This document shows, one piece after another, positions 23,404 through 31,589 of a stretch of DNA of 46,365 nucleotides. Each line of letters opens with the position of its first letter. Positions within the stretch are counted from its first letter, which is position 1. A program made the position numbers and the translations under genes. The DNA comes from Lachnospiraceae bacterium UBA3692 (lineage in GTDB: Bacteria > Bacillota > Clostridia > Lachnospirales > Lachnospiraceae). The DNA is taken from contig DFIR01000040.1 of NCBI GenBank assembly GCA_002372815.1, forward strand, positions 1 to 46,365, in the 5' to 3' direction. A model generated the notes under the pieces. It had not been told where the DNA came from and made no database searches. It worked only from the letters and a program-made list of their open reading frames with translations.

Positions 23404-24159
23404 ATGCCAAGAAGAAAAAGGATCAAAAGCGCGTCCGGCATCTATCATATTATGCTGCGAGGGATTAACCGACAGATCATTTTTACGGACGGCGAGGACT
23501 ATCGGAAATTTCTGGATACGCTGGCGCAGTACAAAGAGGAGTGCGGTTTCGATATTTTTGCGTGGTGTCTTATGTCCAATCACGTTCATCTGCTGCTCCG
23601 CGAGAACGATGTGCCGCTGGAACAGATCTTCCGAAAGATCGGGGCGCGATATGTATATTGGTATAACTGCAAGCATGAGCGGACCGGTCATCTGTTTCAG
23701 GATCGGTTTAAAAGCGAGGTCATCACGAATAATTCTTATTTCATGAACGTGGTACGCTACATCCATATGAATCCCGTGAAGGCCGGCATTTGTTCACGTC
23801 CTGAAGAATATCCTTACAGCAGTTACAGGGATTACTTCAGGGGCGGATCCCTGGTGAATGCCTCTTTTCTGCTCGGATTCATGACAGAGCAGGCGTTCTA
23901 TGAGTTCCATAAAAAGCCCACCGAAGACCGCTCCGAGCATTTAGAGCTCCGTGAGGATGATCCCCGGTGGATCACAGATGAGATGGCTGCGTCCATGCTG
24001 ACAGAAGTTTCCGGCTGCCATGATCCGGCAGCTTTTCAAGCCCTGCCTGCGCAGACGCAGCAATGTCTGACCCGCCAGCTTCTGGGCAAAGGCGTCTCAC
24101 TCCACCAGGCAAGCAGGGTCACCGGCCTGAGCCTCTGGACTGTGAGAAAATGCCGTTAG
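23404..24159 (+). CDS. REP-associated tyrosine transposase (RAYT), IS200-like Y1 HUH nuclease
   Basis: A 251-residue single-strand DNA transposase. The HUH motif NHVHLL is at 59-64, the RAYT block TGHLFQDRFKSEVI at 94-107, and the likely catalytic tyrosine Y119 is in VVRYIHMNPVKAG. The C-terminus (about 220-251, LLGKGVSLHQASRVTGLSLWTVRKC) looks like a helix-turn-helix. Such enzymes cut and join REP hairpins and are thought to spread REPINs. Full-length REPINs lie 270 bases upstream and 750 bases downstream. It starts at ATG 23404 behind AAAAGGAGGG; the frame opens 25 codons earlier. It has no flanking inverted repeats of its own, as expected for a domesticated RAYT. Confidence 0.92.
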   Translation: MPRRKRIKSASGIYHIMLRGINRQIIFTDGEDYRKFLDTLAQYKEECGFDIFAWCLMSNHVHLLLRENDVPLEQIFRKIGARYVYWYNCKHERTGHLFQDRFKSEVITNNSYFMNVVRYIHMNPVKAGICSRPEEYPYSSYRDYFRGGSLVNASFLLGFMTEQAFYEFHKKPTEDRSEHLELREDDPRWITDEMAASMLTEVSGCHDPAAFQALPAQTQQCLTRQLLGKGVSLHQASRVTGLSLWTVRKCR

Positions 24160-24180
24160 CTGGCAAGAAAACCGAATGGC

Positions 24181-26172
24181 TTACAGGTTCCGCACCCACA
24201 GTGCGCGGATCGCGTTCAGCACGCACAGAACCATCACCCCGACATCGGCAAAAATCGCCAGCCACATATTGGCGATGCCGAGAGCGCCGAGAAGCAGGCA
24301 GGCCAGCTTGACGCCGATCGCGAAAACGATGTTCTCATAGACGATGCGGATGCACTTGCGGGCGATCCGGACCGCGCGGGCAATGCCGCGGGGATCATCA
24401 TCCATCAGGACCACGTCTGCCGCTTCAATGGCCGCATCCGAGCCGAGGGCGCCCATGGCGATGCCCAGGTCTGCCCTGGCCAGAACAGGAGCGTCATTGA
24501 TACCGTCTCCGACGAAGGCCAGTGCGCGGCCGCTCTTCTGCTCCTGCAGCAGCTTCTCCACTTCTGCGACCTTGTCTCCGGGCAGGAGCTCCGCGCGTAC
24601 ATCCGTGATCCCCACTTCTTTCGCGACCGCCTCCGCCGTCGCGCGCAGGTCGCCGGTCAGCATGACCAGTTTCTGCACGCCGGCGCTGCGAAGCGCCGTC
24701 AGGGCCTCCTGTGCACCCGGCTTGATCTCGTCCGCGATGACGATGTGCCCTTCATACGTGCCATCCACCGCCACATGCACGATCGTCCCGGTGCTATGGC
24801 AGGGCGCGGCTTCGATTCCCAGCTCTTCCATCAAACGGCTGTTGCCGACTGCGACTTCCTTGCCGTCGATCGTGGCGATCACGCCCTTGCCGCTGACTTC
24901 CCGGACTTCGCTCACACAGGGGACGGTTCTCTGTGTGAGATCGCCCTCCGGCAGCCCTCCAGCCCGCATATTCTCTGCCTCACACAGAGAACCGTCCCCT
25001 GTGTGAGACCCTGTGTGAGAAGCCGAACCGCCCTCTGCGAGTGCTTCGTGAGCCCGCCGCAGGCTCGCCGCAATGGGATGCGTAGAATGCATCTCCGCGA
25101 GCGCTGCCAGCTCCAGAAGCTCCTGCTCCTCCCGGCGATTGTGGTGAACGCCGACGACCTCAAAATTGCCACGGGTGATGGTGCCGGTCTTGTCGAAGAC
25201 CACCGTGTCGACCTTCGACAGTGTCTCCATGAAGTTGGAGCCCTTGATCAGGATGCCGCGGCTCGAGGCGCCGCCGAGACCGCCGAAGAAAGACAGTGGA
25301 ATGCTGACCACGATCGCGCAGGGGCAGCTGATGACGAGGAATGTCAGCGCGCGGTAGATCCAGTCGCCCCAGAGGGCCGTCGAAGACGGCACGCCGCCCA
25401 GCAGCATACTGCCCAGCGGTCCGAGGATCGCCAGCGCCAGCGCACTGTAGCACACAGCCGGCGTGTAGACCCGCGCGAATTTGGTGATGAACTGCTCCGA
25501 CTTCGACTTGCGGGAGCTCGCGTTCTCGACCAGCTCCAGGATCTTCGATGCCGTCGACTCGTCGAACTCCTTCGTTGTGCGCACGCGCAGCAGGCCGTCC
25601 TGGTTGATGCTGCCGCTCAGCACTTCCTCGCCTTCACGCACGGTCCGGGGCACGCTCTCCCCCGTCAGCGCGCTCGTATTCATCGTCGACGTTCCCTCGA
25701 CCACGACGCCGTCGATCGGCACCTTCTCGCCGGGTTGAATGACGATGATCGATCCGACCTCCACGTCATCCGGATCGACCCGCTGCACCTCGCCGTCCTC
25801 CTCCAGGTTCGCGTAATCGGGCCGGATATCCATCAGCTCCGTGATATTCCGCCGGCTCTTCCCGACCGCGTAGCTCTGGAACAGCTCCCCGATCTGATAG
25901 AAGACCATGACCGCCACGCCCTCGGTGTACTCCCCGAGCGCCATGGCGCCCACCGTCGCGACCGCCATCAGGAAATTCTCGTCAAAAACCTGCCGGTTCC
26001 GGATCCCCTTCCATGCCTTCCTCAGAATGTCGTGCCCTGCTGTCAGATACGGCACCAGAAAAAGCACGAACCGCAGCACCGGCACCTGCTCCAGCGGCAG
26101 GAGCACCAGCGCGATCATCATCGCGAGCGATGCCAGCACACGGATGAGAAGGTTCTTCTGTTTCTTCGTCAT
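24181..26172 (-). CDS. Heavy-metal-transporting P1B-type ATPase (Zn/Cd type) carrying a REPIN in frame
   Basis: A 663-residue ATP-driven metal exporter of the cytoplasmic membrane. Motifs: TGES at 170-173, the metal-binding CPC at 283-285, the phosphorylated D327 in DKTGT, the histidine-proline pair at 365-366 and the hinge GDGINDAP. The SCPCAIVVSIPLSFFGGLGGAS context is of the Zn/Cd/Pb (ZntA/CadA) type. The N-terminal metal-binding domain is absent and encoded separately at 26326. Residues about 385-422 in the nucleotide-binding domain are encoded by a 95-bp REPIN plus short flanking repeat and have no counterpart in the family; the frame remains open. The start at 26172 has GGAGG. The gene ends 21 bases from the RAYT stop. 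Whether it is fully active is unknown. Confidence 0.92.
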   Translation of the reverse strand: MTKKQKNLLIRVLASLAMMIALVLLPLEQVPVLRFVLFLVPYLTAGHDILRKAWKGIRNRQVFDENFLMAVATVGAMALGEYTEGVAVMVFYQIGELFQSYAVGKSRRNITELMDIRPDYANLEEDGEVQRVDPDDVEVGSIIVIQPGEKVPIDGVVVEGTSTMNTSALTGESVPRTVREGEEVLSGSINQDGLLRVRTTKEFDESTASKILELVENASSRKSKSEQFITKFARVYTPAVCYSALALAILGPLGSMLLGGVPSSTALWGDWIYRALTFLVISCPCAIVVSIPLSFFGGLGGASSRGILIKGSNFMETLSKVDTVVFDKTGTITRGNFEVVGVHHNRREEQELLELAALAEMHSTHPIAASLRRAHEALAEGGSASHTGSHTGDGSLCEAENMRAGGLPEGDLTQRTVPCVSEVREVSGKGVIATIDGKEVAVGNSRLMEELGIEAAPCHSTGTIVHVAVDGTYEGHIVIADEIKPGAQEALTALRSAGVQKLVMLTGDLRATAEAVAKEVGITDVRAELLPGDKVAEVEKLLQEQKSGRALAFVGDGINDAPVLARADLGIAMGALGSDAAIEAADVVLMDDDPRGIARAVRIARKCIRIVYENIVFAIGVKLACLLLGALGIANMWLAIFADVGVMVLCVLNAIRALWVRNL
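24912..25006. repeat. REPIN 3: inside the P-type ATPase reading frame
   Basis: REP at 24912-24938, 41-base spacer, inverse REP at 24980-25006: the same geometry as the two intergenic copies. A further CTGTGTGAGA follows on the right. Read in the ATPase frame it encodes HTGDGSLCE, a linker, then LTQRTVPCVSE. No stop codon is created on the coding strand. Confidence 0.95.
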
Positions 26173-26325
26173 GTCAGCCTCCAAACGGGACAAAGCCCCG
26201 CAACCGCACCTCCGCAGCGAACCGCGGAAAAAGCAGCAGCGTCTTCTGCCCGCAAAACGGGGCGCCCTCACAGGCACCCCGGTGTCTTACACAGGACCGG
26301 TCTCCCGGACCGTCCTCTTCTATCT

Positions 26326-26544
26326 TTAGAAGAAGATCTGGCAGTCGTCCTCCACGACCTTGCAGTTCTTCACGACTTCCTGCATGACCGCGTCCACGTC
26401 CGCGCCTTCCTCAAATTCCACCTTCATCTTCAGAGCCATGAAGTTCACGACAGCGTCCTTCACGCCCGCAGTGTTCTTCGTGGCCTCTTCCATCTTGTTG
26501 GCGCAGTTCGCGCAGTCCACATCGATCTTGTAAGTCTTCTTCAT
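26326..26544 (-). CDS. Free-standing heavy-metal-associated (HMA) domain protein
   Basis: A 72-residue ferredoxin-fold metal-binding protein. The binding motif is CANCAN near residue 10, in place of the usual M-x-C-x-x-C. The C-terminus ends EDDCQIFF. In ZntA/CadA this domain is normally fused to the ATPase; here it is a separate protein encoded immediately upstream of an ATPase that lacks it, so it may deliver metal to the pump or regulate it. The start at 26544 was chosen for GGAG upstream. Confidence 0.88.
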   Translation of the reverse strand: MKKTYKIDVDCANCANKMEEATKNTAGVKDAVVNFMALKMKVEFEEGADVDAVMQEVVKNCKVVEDDCQIFF

Positions 26545-26674
26545 TTCTGTCTCCGTTCTGCCGCCCCTCCGCGGCTGCCGCATCTGCTTTGAAACGTCTG
26601 TTTCCGGTCTCTCCGTCCTCCGGACTGCCCCGTCCAGTCGTTCGCCCGATCACCTGACCGCTCGCCCCGCCCGC

Positions 26675-27034
26675 TCACTCGTTGACGTGCTCGATGCCCA
26701 TCTCGATGATCGTGCGCACATGGTCGTCCGCGAGATAATAGACGATCTGCTTGCCTTCCCGGCGTCCTGCCACCAGCTTCGCCTGCTTGAGGAGCCGCAG
26801 CTGGTGCGACACCGCCGACTGCGTCATCCCCAGCGACTCCGCCAGGTCGCACACGCAGATGTCCGCCTTCAGCAGCGCGAACAGGATCCGGATCCGGGTG
26901 GAATCTCCGAACGCCTTGAACAGCTCGGCGAGATCATACAGCTGATCCATGTCCGGCATCTCCGCCGTCACCTTCCGCACCATGTCCGCATGGACTTCAT
27001 GCTGTTCGCAGTGTTCCACATCATTCACTGCCAT
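26675..27034 (-). CDS. ArsR/SmtB-family metal-responsive repressor
   Basis: A 119-residue winged-helix repressor. The recognition region is CVCDLAESLGMTQSAVSHQLRLLKQAKLVAGRREGKQIVYYLADDHV. The cysteine pair CVC at the start of that helix and the last-helix segment DDHVRTIIEMGIEHVNE (Asp/His/His/Glu) correspond to the alpha3N-type and alpha5 metal sites of CadC/SmtB. It is the first gene of the operon with the HMA protein and ATPase. A matching operator lies 38 bases upstream of its start, so it should derepress the operon when Zn or Cd is high. Confidence 0.93.
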   Translation of the reverse strand: MAVNDVEHCEQHEVHADMVRKVTAEMPDMDQLYDLAELFKAFGDSTRIRILFALLKADICVCDLAESLGMTQSAVSHQLRLLKQAKLVAGRREGKQIVYYLADDHVRTIIEMGIEHVNE

Positions 27035-27071
27035 CGTCGTTCCTCCGTTCTCTCATGCTGCTTCTTTTTTG

Positions 27072-27135
27072 CAAACATATGAGCATTTATTCATATGTTT
27101 GTCTAAAGCATACGCCTCCCCGACATCGCTGTCAA
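27072..27135 (-). promoter_or_regulatory. Promoter and SmtB-type operator of the metal-ATPase operon
   Basis: On the minus strand TTGACA (27135-27130), 17 bases and TATGCT (27112-27107) form a good promoter. Just downstream, CAAACATATGA and its complement (27072-27082 and 27091-27101) form a perfect 11-bp inverted repeat with an 8-base gap, close to the known ArsR/SmtB consensus with ATATGA and TCATAT arms. Bound repressor would block the transcription start. Confidence 0.88.
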
Positions 27136-27154
27136 GAAGGCGTCTGCATTTTTT

Positions 27155-27181
27155 TCACACAGGGGACGGTTCTCTGTGTGA
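27155..27181. repeat. Solo 27-bp REP
   Basis: One full consensus copy with no partner within 100 bases. It starts after a T-run and lies 9 bases beyond the glycosyltransferase stop. There it can fold at the 3' end of that minus-strand transcript. Confidence 0.92.
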
Positions 27182-27189
27182 ACCGTATT

Positions 27190-28122
27190 TCACTTCTTTA
27201 ATTCTTCCTTCAGGATATACACCGGCCGGTCCTTGGTCTCGGTGTAGTTCTTCGCCATATACTGGCCGAGGATGCCGACGCTCAGGAGCTGCACGCCCGA
27301 GAGGAGCAGCAGGAGCGAGCACAAGGTCGGGAAGCCCGCGACGGGGTCGCCCCAGATCAGGGTCTTGATCACGACGACGATCATCATCAGGATCGCGATG
27401 CAGAACAGAATGATGCCGACGATCGAGGAGATGATCAGCGGCTTGTCCGAGAATGAGATGATACCGGAGAAAGCATACTTAAGCAGCTTCCAGAAATTCC
27501 ACTTGGAAGTTCCTTCCGTCCGCTCCTCCACCGTGTAGGGCATCAGGTAGGTCTCAAAGCCGACCCAGGCGAAGATGCCTTTGGAGAAGCGGCACTTCTC
27601 CGGCAGCGACAGGATCGCGTCCACGACCGGCCGCCGGAGGAGGCGGAAATCGCTGGCCGCCTGCGCGATCTTCACATCCGTCATGCTGTCGATCACCTTG
27701 TAGAAGCAGGTCTTGACGAAGGACATCAGCTTGCCTTCTTTGCGCTCGTCCTGGTAGCAGGCGACCGCGTCGTACTCGGGATGTGTGTCGAGGATCTCCA
27801 TCATCTGCAGGATGTACTCCGGCCGCTGCTGCAGGTCGGCATCGATGATCGACGTCAGTTCCCCCTCCGCGGCGCGAAGGCCCGCCAGAAGGGCGGCCTC
27901 TTTGCCGAAATTGCGGGAGAAGCTGAGGACCTTGACATGATATTCGGACGACTCGTAGATCTCGTGCAGGTGCGCGAGCGTCGCGTCCCGGCTCCCGTCG
28001 TTGACGAAGATCAGCTCCGTGTCCCGCATCAGCTCATCGCCGAGCGCACGGACGGTCTCCTCGTAGAAACGCTTGACATTTCCCTCTTCGTTATAGCAGG
28101 GTACGATCACGGAAAGGCGCAT
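27190..28122 (-). CDS. Membrane-anchored glycosyltransferase family 2 (CsbB/GtrB type)
   Basis: A 310-residue enzyme that probably moves a sugar from a nucleotide donor to undecaprenyl phosphate. The GT-A domain has SVIVPCYNEEGN at the N-terminus, LIFVNDGSRD and the metal-binding IIDADLQQRPE. Two membrane helices follow near 230-255 and 265-295. The start at 28122 has GAGGAG upstream. With the GtrA and YfhO genes it forms the set used in Bacillota to glycosylate lipoteichoic acid or a similar surface polymer: CsbB makes the lipid-linked sugar, GtrA/GtcA flips it, YfhO transfers it outside. Confidence 0.92.
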   Translation of the reverse strand: MRLSVIVPCYNEEGNVKRFYEETVRALGDELMRDTELIFVNDGSRDATLAHLHEIYESSEYHVKVLSFSRNFGKEAALLAGLRAAEGELTSIIDADLQQRPEYILQMMEILDTHPEYDAVACYQDERKEGKLMSFVKTCFYKVIDSMTDVKIAQAASDFRLLRRPVVDAILSLPEKCRFSKGIFAWVGFETYLMPYTVEERTEGTSKWNFWKLLKYAFSGIISFSDKPLIISSIVGIILFCIAILMMIVVVIKTLIWGDPVAGFPTLCSLLLLLSGVQLLSVGILGQYMAKNYTETKDRPVYILKEELKK

Positions 28123-28146
28123 GGCGTTCTCCTCACTCTTCACTCT

Positions 28147-28569
28147 TTAGTCTTCTTTCTTCCGGCCCCGGAAGACCAGGAACTTGCTGATAAAATAATT
28201 GCCGATGATCACCAGGAACTGCGTCGCCACCTTCGAGAGCATCTTCGGCTGCGACAGGATCGTGTAGAGCAGGTAGAAGCCGCCCACCTCGATGCCCATG
28301 GTCAGGAGCCTGCCGCCGACGAACTTCGCGCACTCGGCGACCAGCGCGCCGAACCCCTCCGTGTGGGAGCGGAACACCACCAGCTTATTCGCCACATAGG
28401 CAAAAGCGATGGCGCAGATGATCGAGATCACGTTCGCGGTGTTCGCCTCCATGTGCACGACCTCGGTCAGCACCGCGAAGACCACCAGGTTGACGAGCGT
28501 GGTGCAGCCGCCGATGAAGAGGTAGCGCATCACTTCCGAGTTGAGAAATTTCCAGATTTTGTCCAGCAT
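28147..28569 (-). CDS. GtrA/GtcA-family flippase-like membrane protein
   Basis: A 140-residue protein with four membrane helices. Family blocks are MRYLFIGGCTTLVNLVVF near residues 14-31, IAFAYVANKLVVFRS and FLVIIGNYFISKFLVFRG. GtrA-type proteins are proposed to flip undecaprenyl-phosphate-linked sugars across the membrane. The frame extends upstream, but homology starts at 28569. It lies between the YfhO and glycosyltransferase genes, 24 bases before the latter. Confidence 0.9.
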   Translation of the reverse strand: MLDKIWKFLNSEVMRYLFIGGCTTLVNLVVFAVLTEVVHMEANTANVISIICAIAFAYVANKLVVFRSHTEGFGALVAECAKFVGGRLLTMGIEVGGFYLLYTILSQPKMLSKVATQFLVIIGNYFISKFLVFRGRKKED

Positions 28570-28585
28570 ACGATGTTTTTCCTTA

Positions 28586-31459
28586 TTATTTCGATGACTT
28601 CCGGTCGGACCGCTTCGCGAGGGCCCGGCGTCTCGCCGATTCCCGCTCGATCCACATGCGCAGCAGCTCATAGGCCGCAAGCAGAAGGATCCCCGCAGCA
28701 CTGGCAAGGAGCCCCTTCTCCAGGTAGGGGATGCCGAAGGTCAGCTCGACCTCGTTCGTTCCGGCATCCAGCGGCACCGTCATCATGCAGTAGGCGAACT
28801 TCCCGGTCGCGACCCTGCGCCCGTTGACGCGCACCGTCCACCCCTCGGACTGGGGGATCGTGAGCATGAGCCGCTCCCCCTCCTGCGCCTCGGCCGTGCA
28901 GGTGATGTGCCCGTTCTCCACCGTCAGCTCCGAAGGCTTCCGGTCGCGGATCTGCCGCGTCACGACAGCGAGCTCATCCAGATCCAGCGTGAAGAACTCC
29001 TCGCTGTCCAGGTCCAGCGTCTCCTGCGTCTCCAGCGTGACGAAGGACGAATTCCCCTCCTTGGAAGGGATATAGAAGACGGTCGGGGACAGCCAGCGGG
29101 CGTAGCCCTTCCGGATGGTGCCGTCCACCGTCAGCGTGCCGTTTAAGAATTTCTTCCACTTCAGGTTGCCGTAGAGCGACTGGTTGCCGGCCGGCGCCTT
29201 CAGTTTCCACACAGCTTCCGTGCTGCTCACCTGCTGCCTGGCGACCTCCGCCGGCTTGTAGAGCGTCACATAGCGGTCCGCCAGCACGCTGAACAGCTCG
29301 TTCTGATAGGTGAAAGGATCGTTATAGGAATGCTTCGGCATCTCGGCGCCGCTGTAGACGAAGGCCAGCGGCAGGACGAAAGGATTCTCGTAGACCGTCT
29401 TGCCATTGTAGACACCGAGTCCCGGCACCCTCGTCAGGCCCTTGATGGGGTACTCCGACAGGACATACTTGACCCCCAGATACGCGTCCGCCGAGACGAT
29501 CGACGTATCCACGATGTTCATGCAGGTCCCTTCCTCCTGGTAGCCCATCCTGTCGAGGAACCACATCTGGTCGTACTCCGGCGTCGATGTGTAATAGGCG
29601 ACGGAGGGATAATTGTAAGCCAGCGAATCGTTGAAGCAGGCCGTCATGCCGTTGCCGTCATAATAGCGTGCGCTCGTCTGCGAGATCCTGTAGAACCCGG
29701 TATCGCGCGCCCGGATCTCCGCGATCTGCGCCTGCTGCCCGACGGAATACGTGCGGTACTCCTCCACCGATTCGGAGGAATAGCGCCTGAGCAGGACGCG
29801 CGCATTGACCGTCAGCTCCAGAAGGGACACCGCGATCAGCGCGACCGTGCTGATCCTGCGCATGTTCCTGCGGCGTGCCGGCGTCACGACGGCCGGAAGG
29901 ATCCAGAGCACGGAGACCGCCAGCAGGCACAGCACGCTTGCCACCAGCATCCAGCTGCTCCCGCTCGGCGCGAGGGCCCACTGGGCGACCATCAGGACTG
30001 CCGCCGCAGCCGTTACGATCACCGGCGCAAAGGACGACGCCACAGCCGGCGAGGGCTCCATCCGCGGTCTCGCCCGGAAATAGGCGGCCGCAAGGAACAG
30101 GATCGCGAAGCTGCCGATATACCCGTGGCGGTACCAGTAGCTGTTCACATCCTTCAGCAGCGAGAAAACATAGAACAGCGGCTGCCAGTAGAACGTCAGC
30201 AACGTGAACAGGAGGAGGAGTCCTCCCAGCACGCGCTTGGCGGCCGAATATTTCCTGCAGGTGAAGAAGGCGAGGCATCCCATGAGCGCCAGGCTCCCGC
30301 AGAAGAGGGCCAGCGTCGAGACCGTGCTCACCTCACCGATGCGGTAGTCCCGGATGAACCACAGCAGGTTGCCGCGCATCCGGTTGACCATGTATTCTTC
30401 CGGATAGAACGCGCCGCCCTTGCCTCTGCGCAGGATCGCGATCGTGGGAAGGAACAGCGCCGCGCTGATCATCACGCCGACGCCCATCGCGAAACCGAAG
30501 CGCACCGTCGCCGTGAGCAAACGCACGGCCGGCCGCAGCGCCGTCCCCAGCGCCGCCCGCCTGTCCTCGCTCCACAGCCCGCGCACCTTCCGCACATAGC
30601 GGAAGAACGCCAGGTCCGCGATCTTCTCACGGATCCCTTTCCGCTCCTCCCGGCCTGCCGCCACTGCCGCGGACGCCTCCGCTCCGGCATCTCCGTCGGC
30701 TGCCGCCGCGGCTCTGGCCGCCCGGCGCTTCTGTATGCGCGCAGCCGCCTCCCGCCGGTCCAGCCTCCAGAGCATATATTCAAACACGAACCACACGATC
30801 GCATAGAGGCAGTCCATGCCGGCGCTGTACCAGTTGAACAGGATGGCCAGGCCCACGGAGACCGACAGTCCCAGGATCCGGCCGCTGCGCACGCACCGGC
30901 AGACCCCCAGCAGGATCAGCGGCAGCATGTACACGCCGTCCAGCCACATCACGTTGCTGCACTGCGTCAGGTTGTACTGCATCAGAGAATAGCCGGCCGA
31001 CAGCAGGATCATGATCCACTCCGGGATATGGTCCTCAAAGCGCCGCTGCAGGAACCAGGAGAAGGTCCCGGCGGCCGTCGCCAGCTTCAGCGTCACGATG
31101 AAATTCAGGAAGGAATTCATCTGCGACTTCTCGAAGAACAGGACGAACAGGTTGAAGGGCGAGGACAGATAATAGCTGAACAGCCCGATCGCGTTCATGC
31201 CCAGCGTGGTCGTGAACGTGTACCCGATCGAATTCTTCCCCGCCAGCACGTCCTTCAGGTAGGAGAAGAAATCCAGATACTGGATCCGCGCATCCCCTGT
31301 CGCCAGCGTCCGGTTCCCGTAAGGCGCGCAGCGCATCACCATCAGCAGCGTCTGCAGAATACAGAAGGTCAGAAAAAAAGAGATCAGCACCAGCATCAGT
31401 CTCCGCTGCCAGCCGATCTGCTTCTCCCGGTTCCTCTTCCTGTCCGCTCTTCCCGCCAT
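28586..31459 (-). CDS. YfhO-family membrane glycosyltransferase
   Basis: A 957-residue polytopic protein with about 12-14 helices and a large extracytoplasmic C-terminal domain ending in one helix (near residue 920). The early motif is GDARIQYLDFFSYLKDVLAGKNSIGYTFTTTLG, typical of YfhO, with an acidic residue in the first loop as in GT-C enzymes. It probably transfers the lipid-linked sugar onto teichoic acid at the outer face. A hydrophilic 45-residue segment rich in Ala and Arg (about 245-290) is an unusual cytoplasmic insertion. The start at 31459 has AGGAGAG. It is the first gene of the glycosylation cluster. Confidence 0.9.
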   Translation of the reverse strand: MAGRADRKRNREKQIGWQRRLMLVLISFFLTFCILQTLLMVMRCAPYGNRTLATGDARIQYLDFFSYLKDVLAGKNSIGYTFTTTLGMNAIGLFSYYLSSPFNLFVLFFEKSQMNSFLNFIVTLKLATAAGTFSWFLQRRFEDHIPEWIMILLSAGYSLMQYNLTQCSNVMWLDGVYMLPLILLGVCRCVRSGRILGLSVSVGLAILFNWYSAGMDCLYAIVWFVFEYMLWRLDRREAAARIQKRRAARAAAAADGDAGAEASAAVAAGREERKGIREKIADLAFFRYVRKVRGLWSEDRRAALGTALRPAVRLLTATVRFGFAMGVGVMISAALFLPTIAILRRGKGGAFYPEEYMVNRMRGNLLWFIRDYRIGEVSTVSTLALFCGSLALMGCLAFFTCRKYSAAKRVLGGLLLLFTLLTFYWQPLFYVFSLLKDVNSYWYRHGYIGSFAILFLAAAYFRARPRMEPSPAVASSFAPVIVTAAAAVLMVAQWALAPSGSSWMLVASVLCLLAVSVLWILPAVVTPARRRNMRRISTVALIAVSLLELTVNARVLLRRYSSESVEEYRTYSVGQQAQIAEIRARDTGFYRISQTSARYYDGNGMTACFNDSLAYNYPSVAYYTSTPEYDQMWFLDRMGYQEEGTCMNIVDTSIVSADAYLGVKYVLSEYPIKGLTRVPGLGVYNGKTVYENPFVLPLAFVYSGAEMPKHSYNDPFTYQNELFSVLADRYVTLYKPAEVARQQVSSTEAVWKLKAPAGNQSLYGNLKWKKFLNGTLTVDGTIRKGYARWLSPTVFYIPSKEGNSSFVTLETQETLDLDSEEFFTLDLDELAVVTRQIRDRKPSELTVENGHITCTAEAQEGERLMLTIPQSEGWTVRVNGRRVATGKFAYCMMTVPLDAGTNEVELTFGIPYLEKGLLASAAGILLLAAYELLRMWIERESARRRALAKRSDRKSSK

Positions 31460-31516
31460 CGTTCTCTCCTGTGTCCCGACAATTTCACCTGTTAATACTA
31501 CCACTATTTCCGCCCG

Positions 31517-31559
31517 TTTAAAAGAGTGAATCACAATGCCGTGGCACTGTGATCCACTC
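31517..31559 (-). terminator. Terminator of the Na/Pi cotransporter transcript
   Basis: GAGTG and CACTC ends, ATCACA/TGTGAT and GCC/GGC inner pairs form a long, slightly bulged stem (31524-31559). On the minus strand it is followed by TTTTAAA. It separates the cotransporter (stop 31590) from the YfhO gene. Confidence 0.75.
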
Positions 31560-31589
31560 GAAATGAATATCGCTGATGATACTGCCTGC

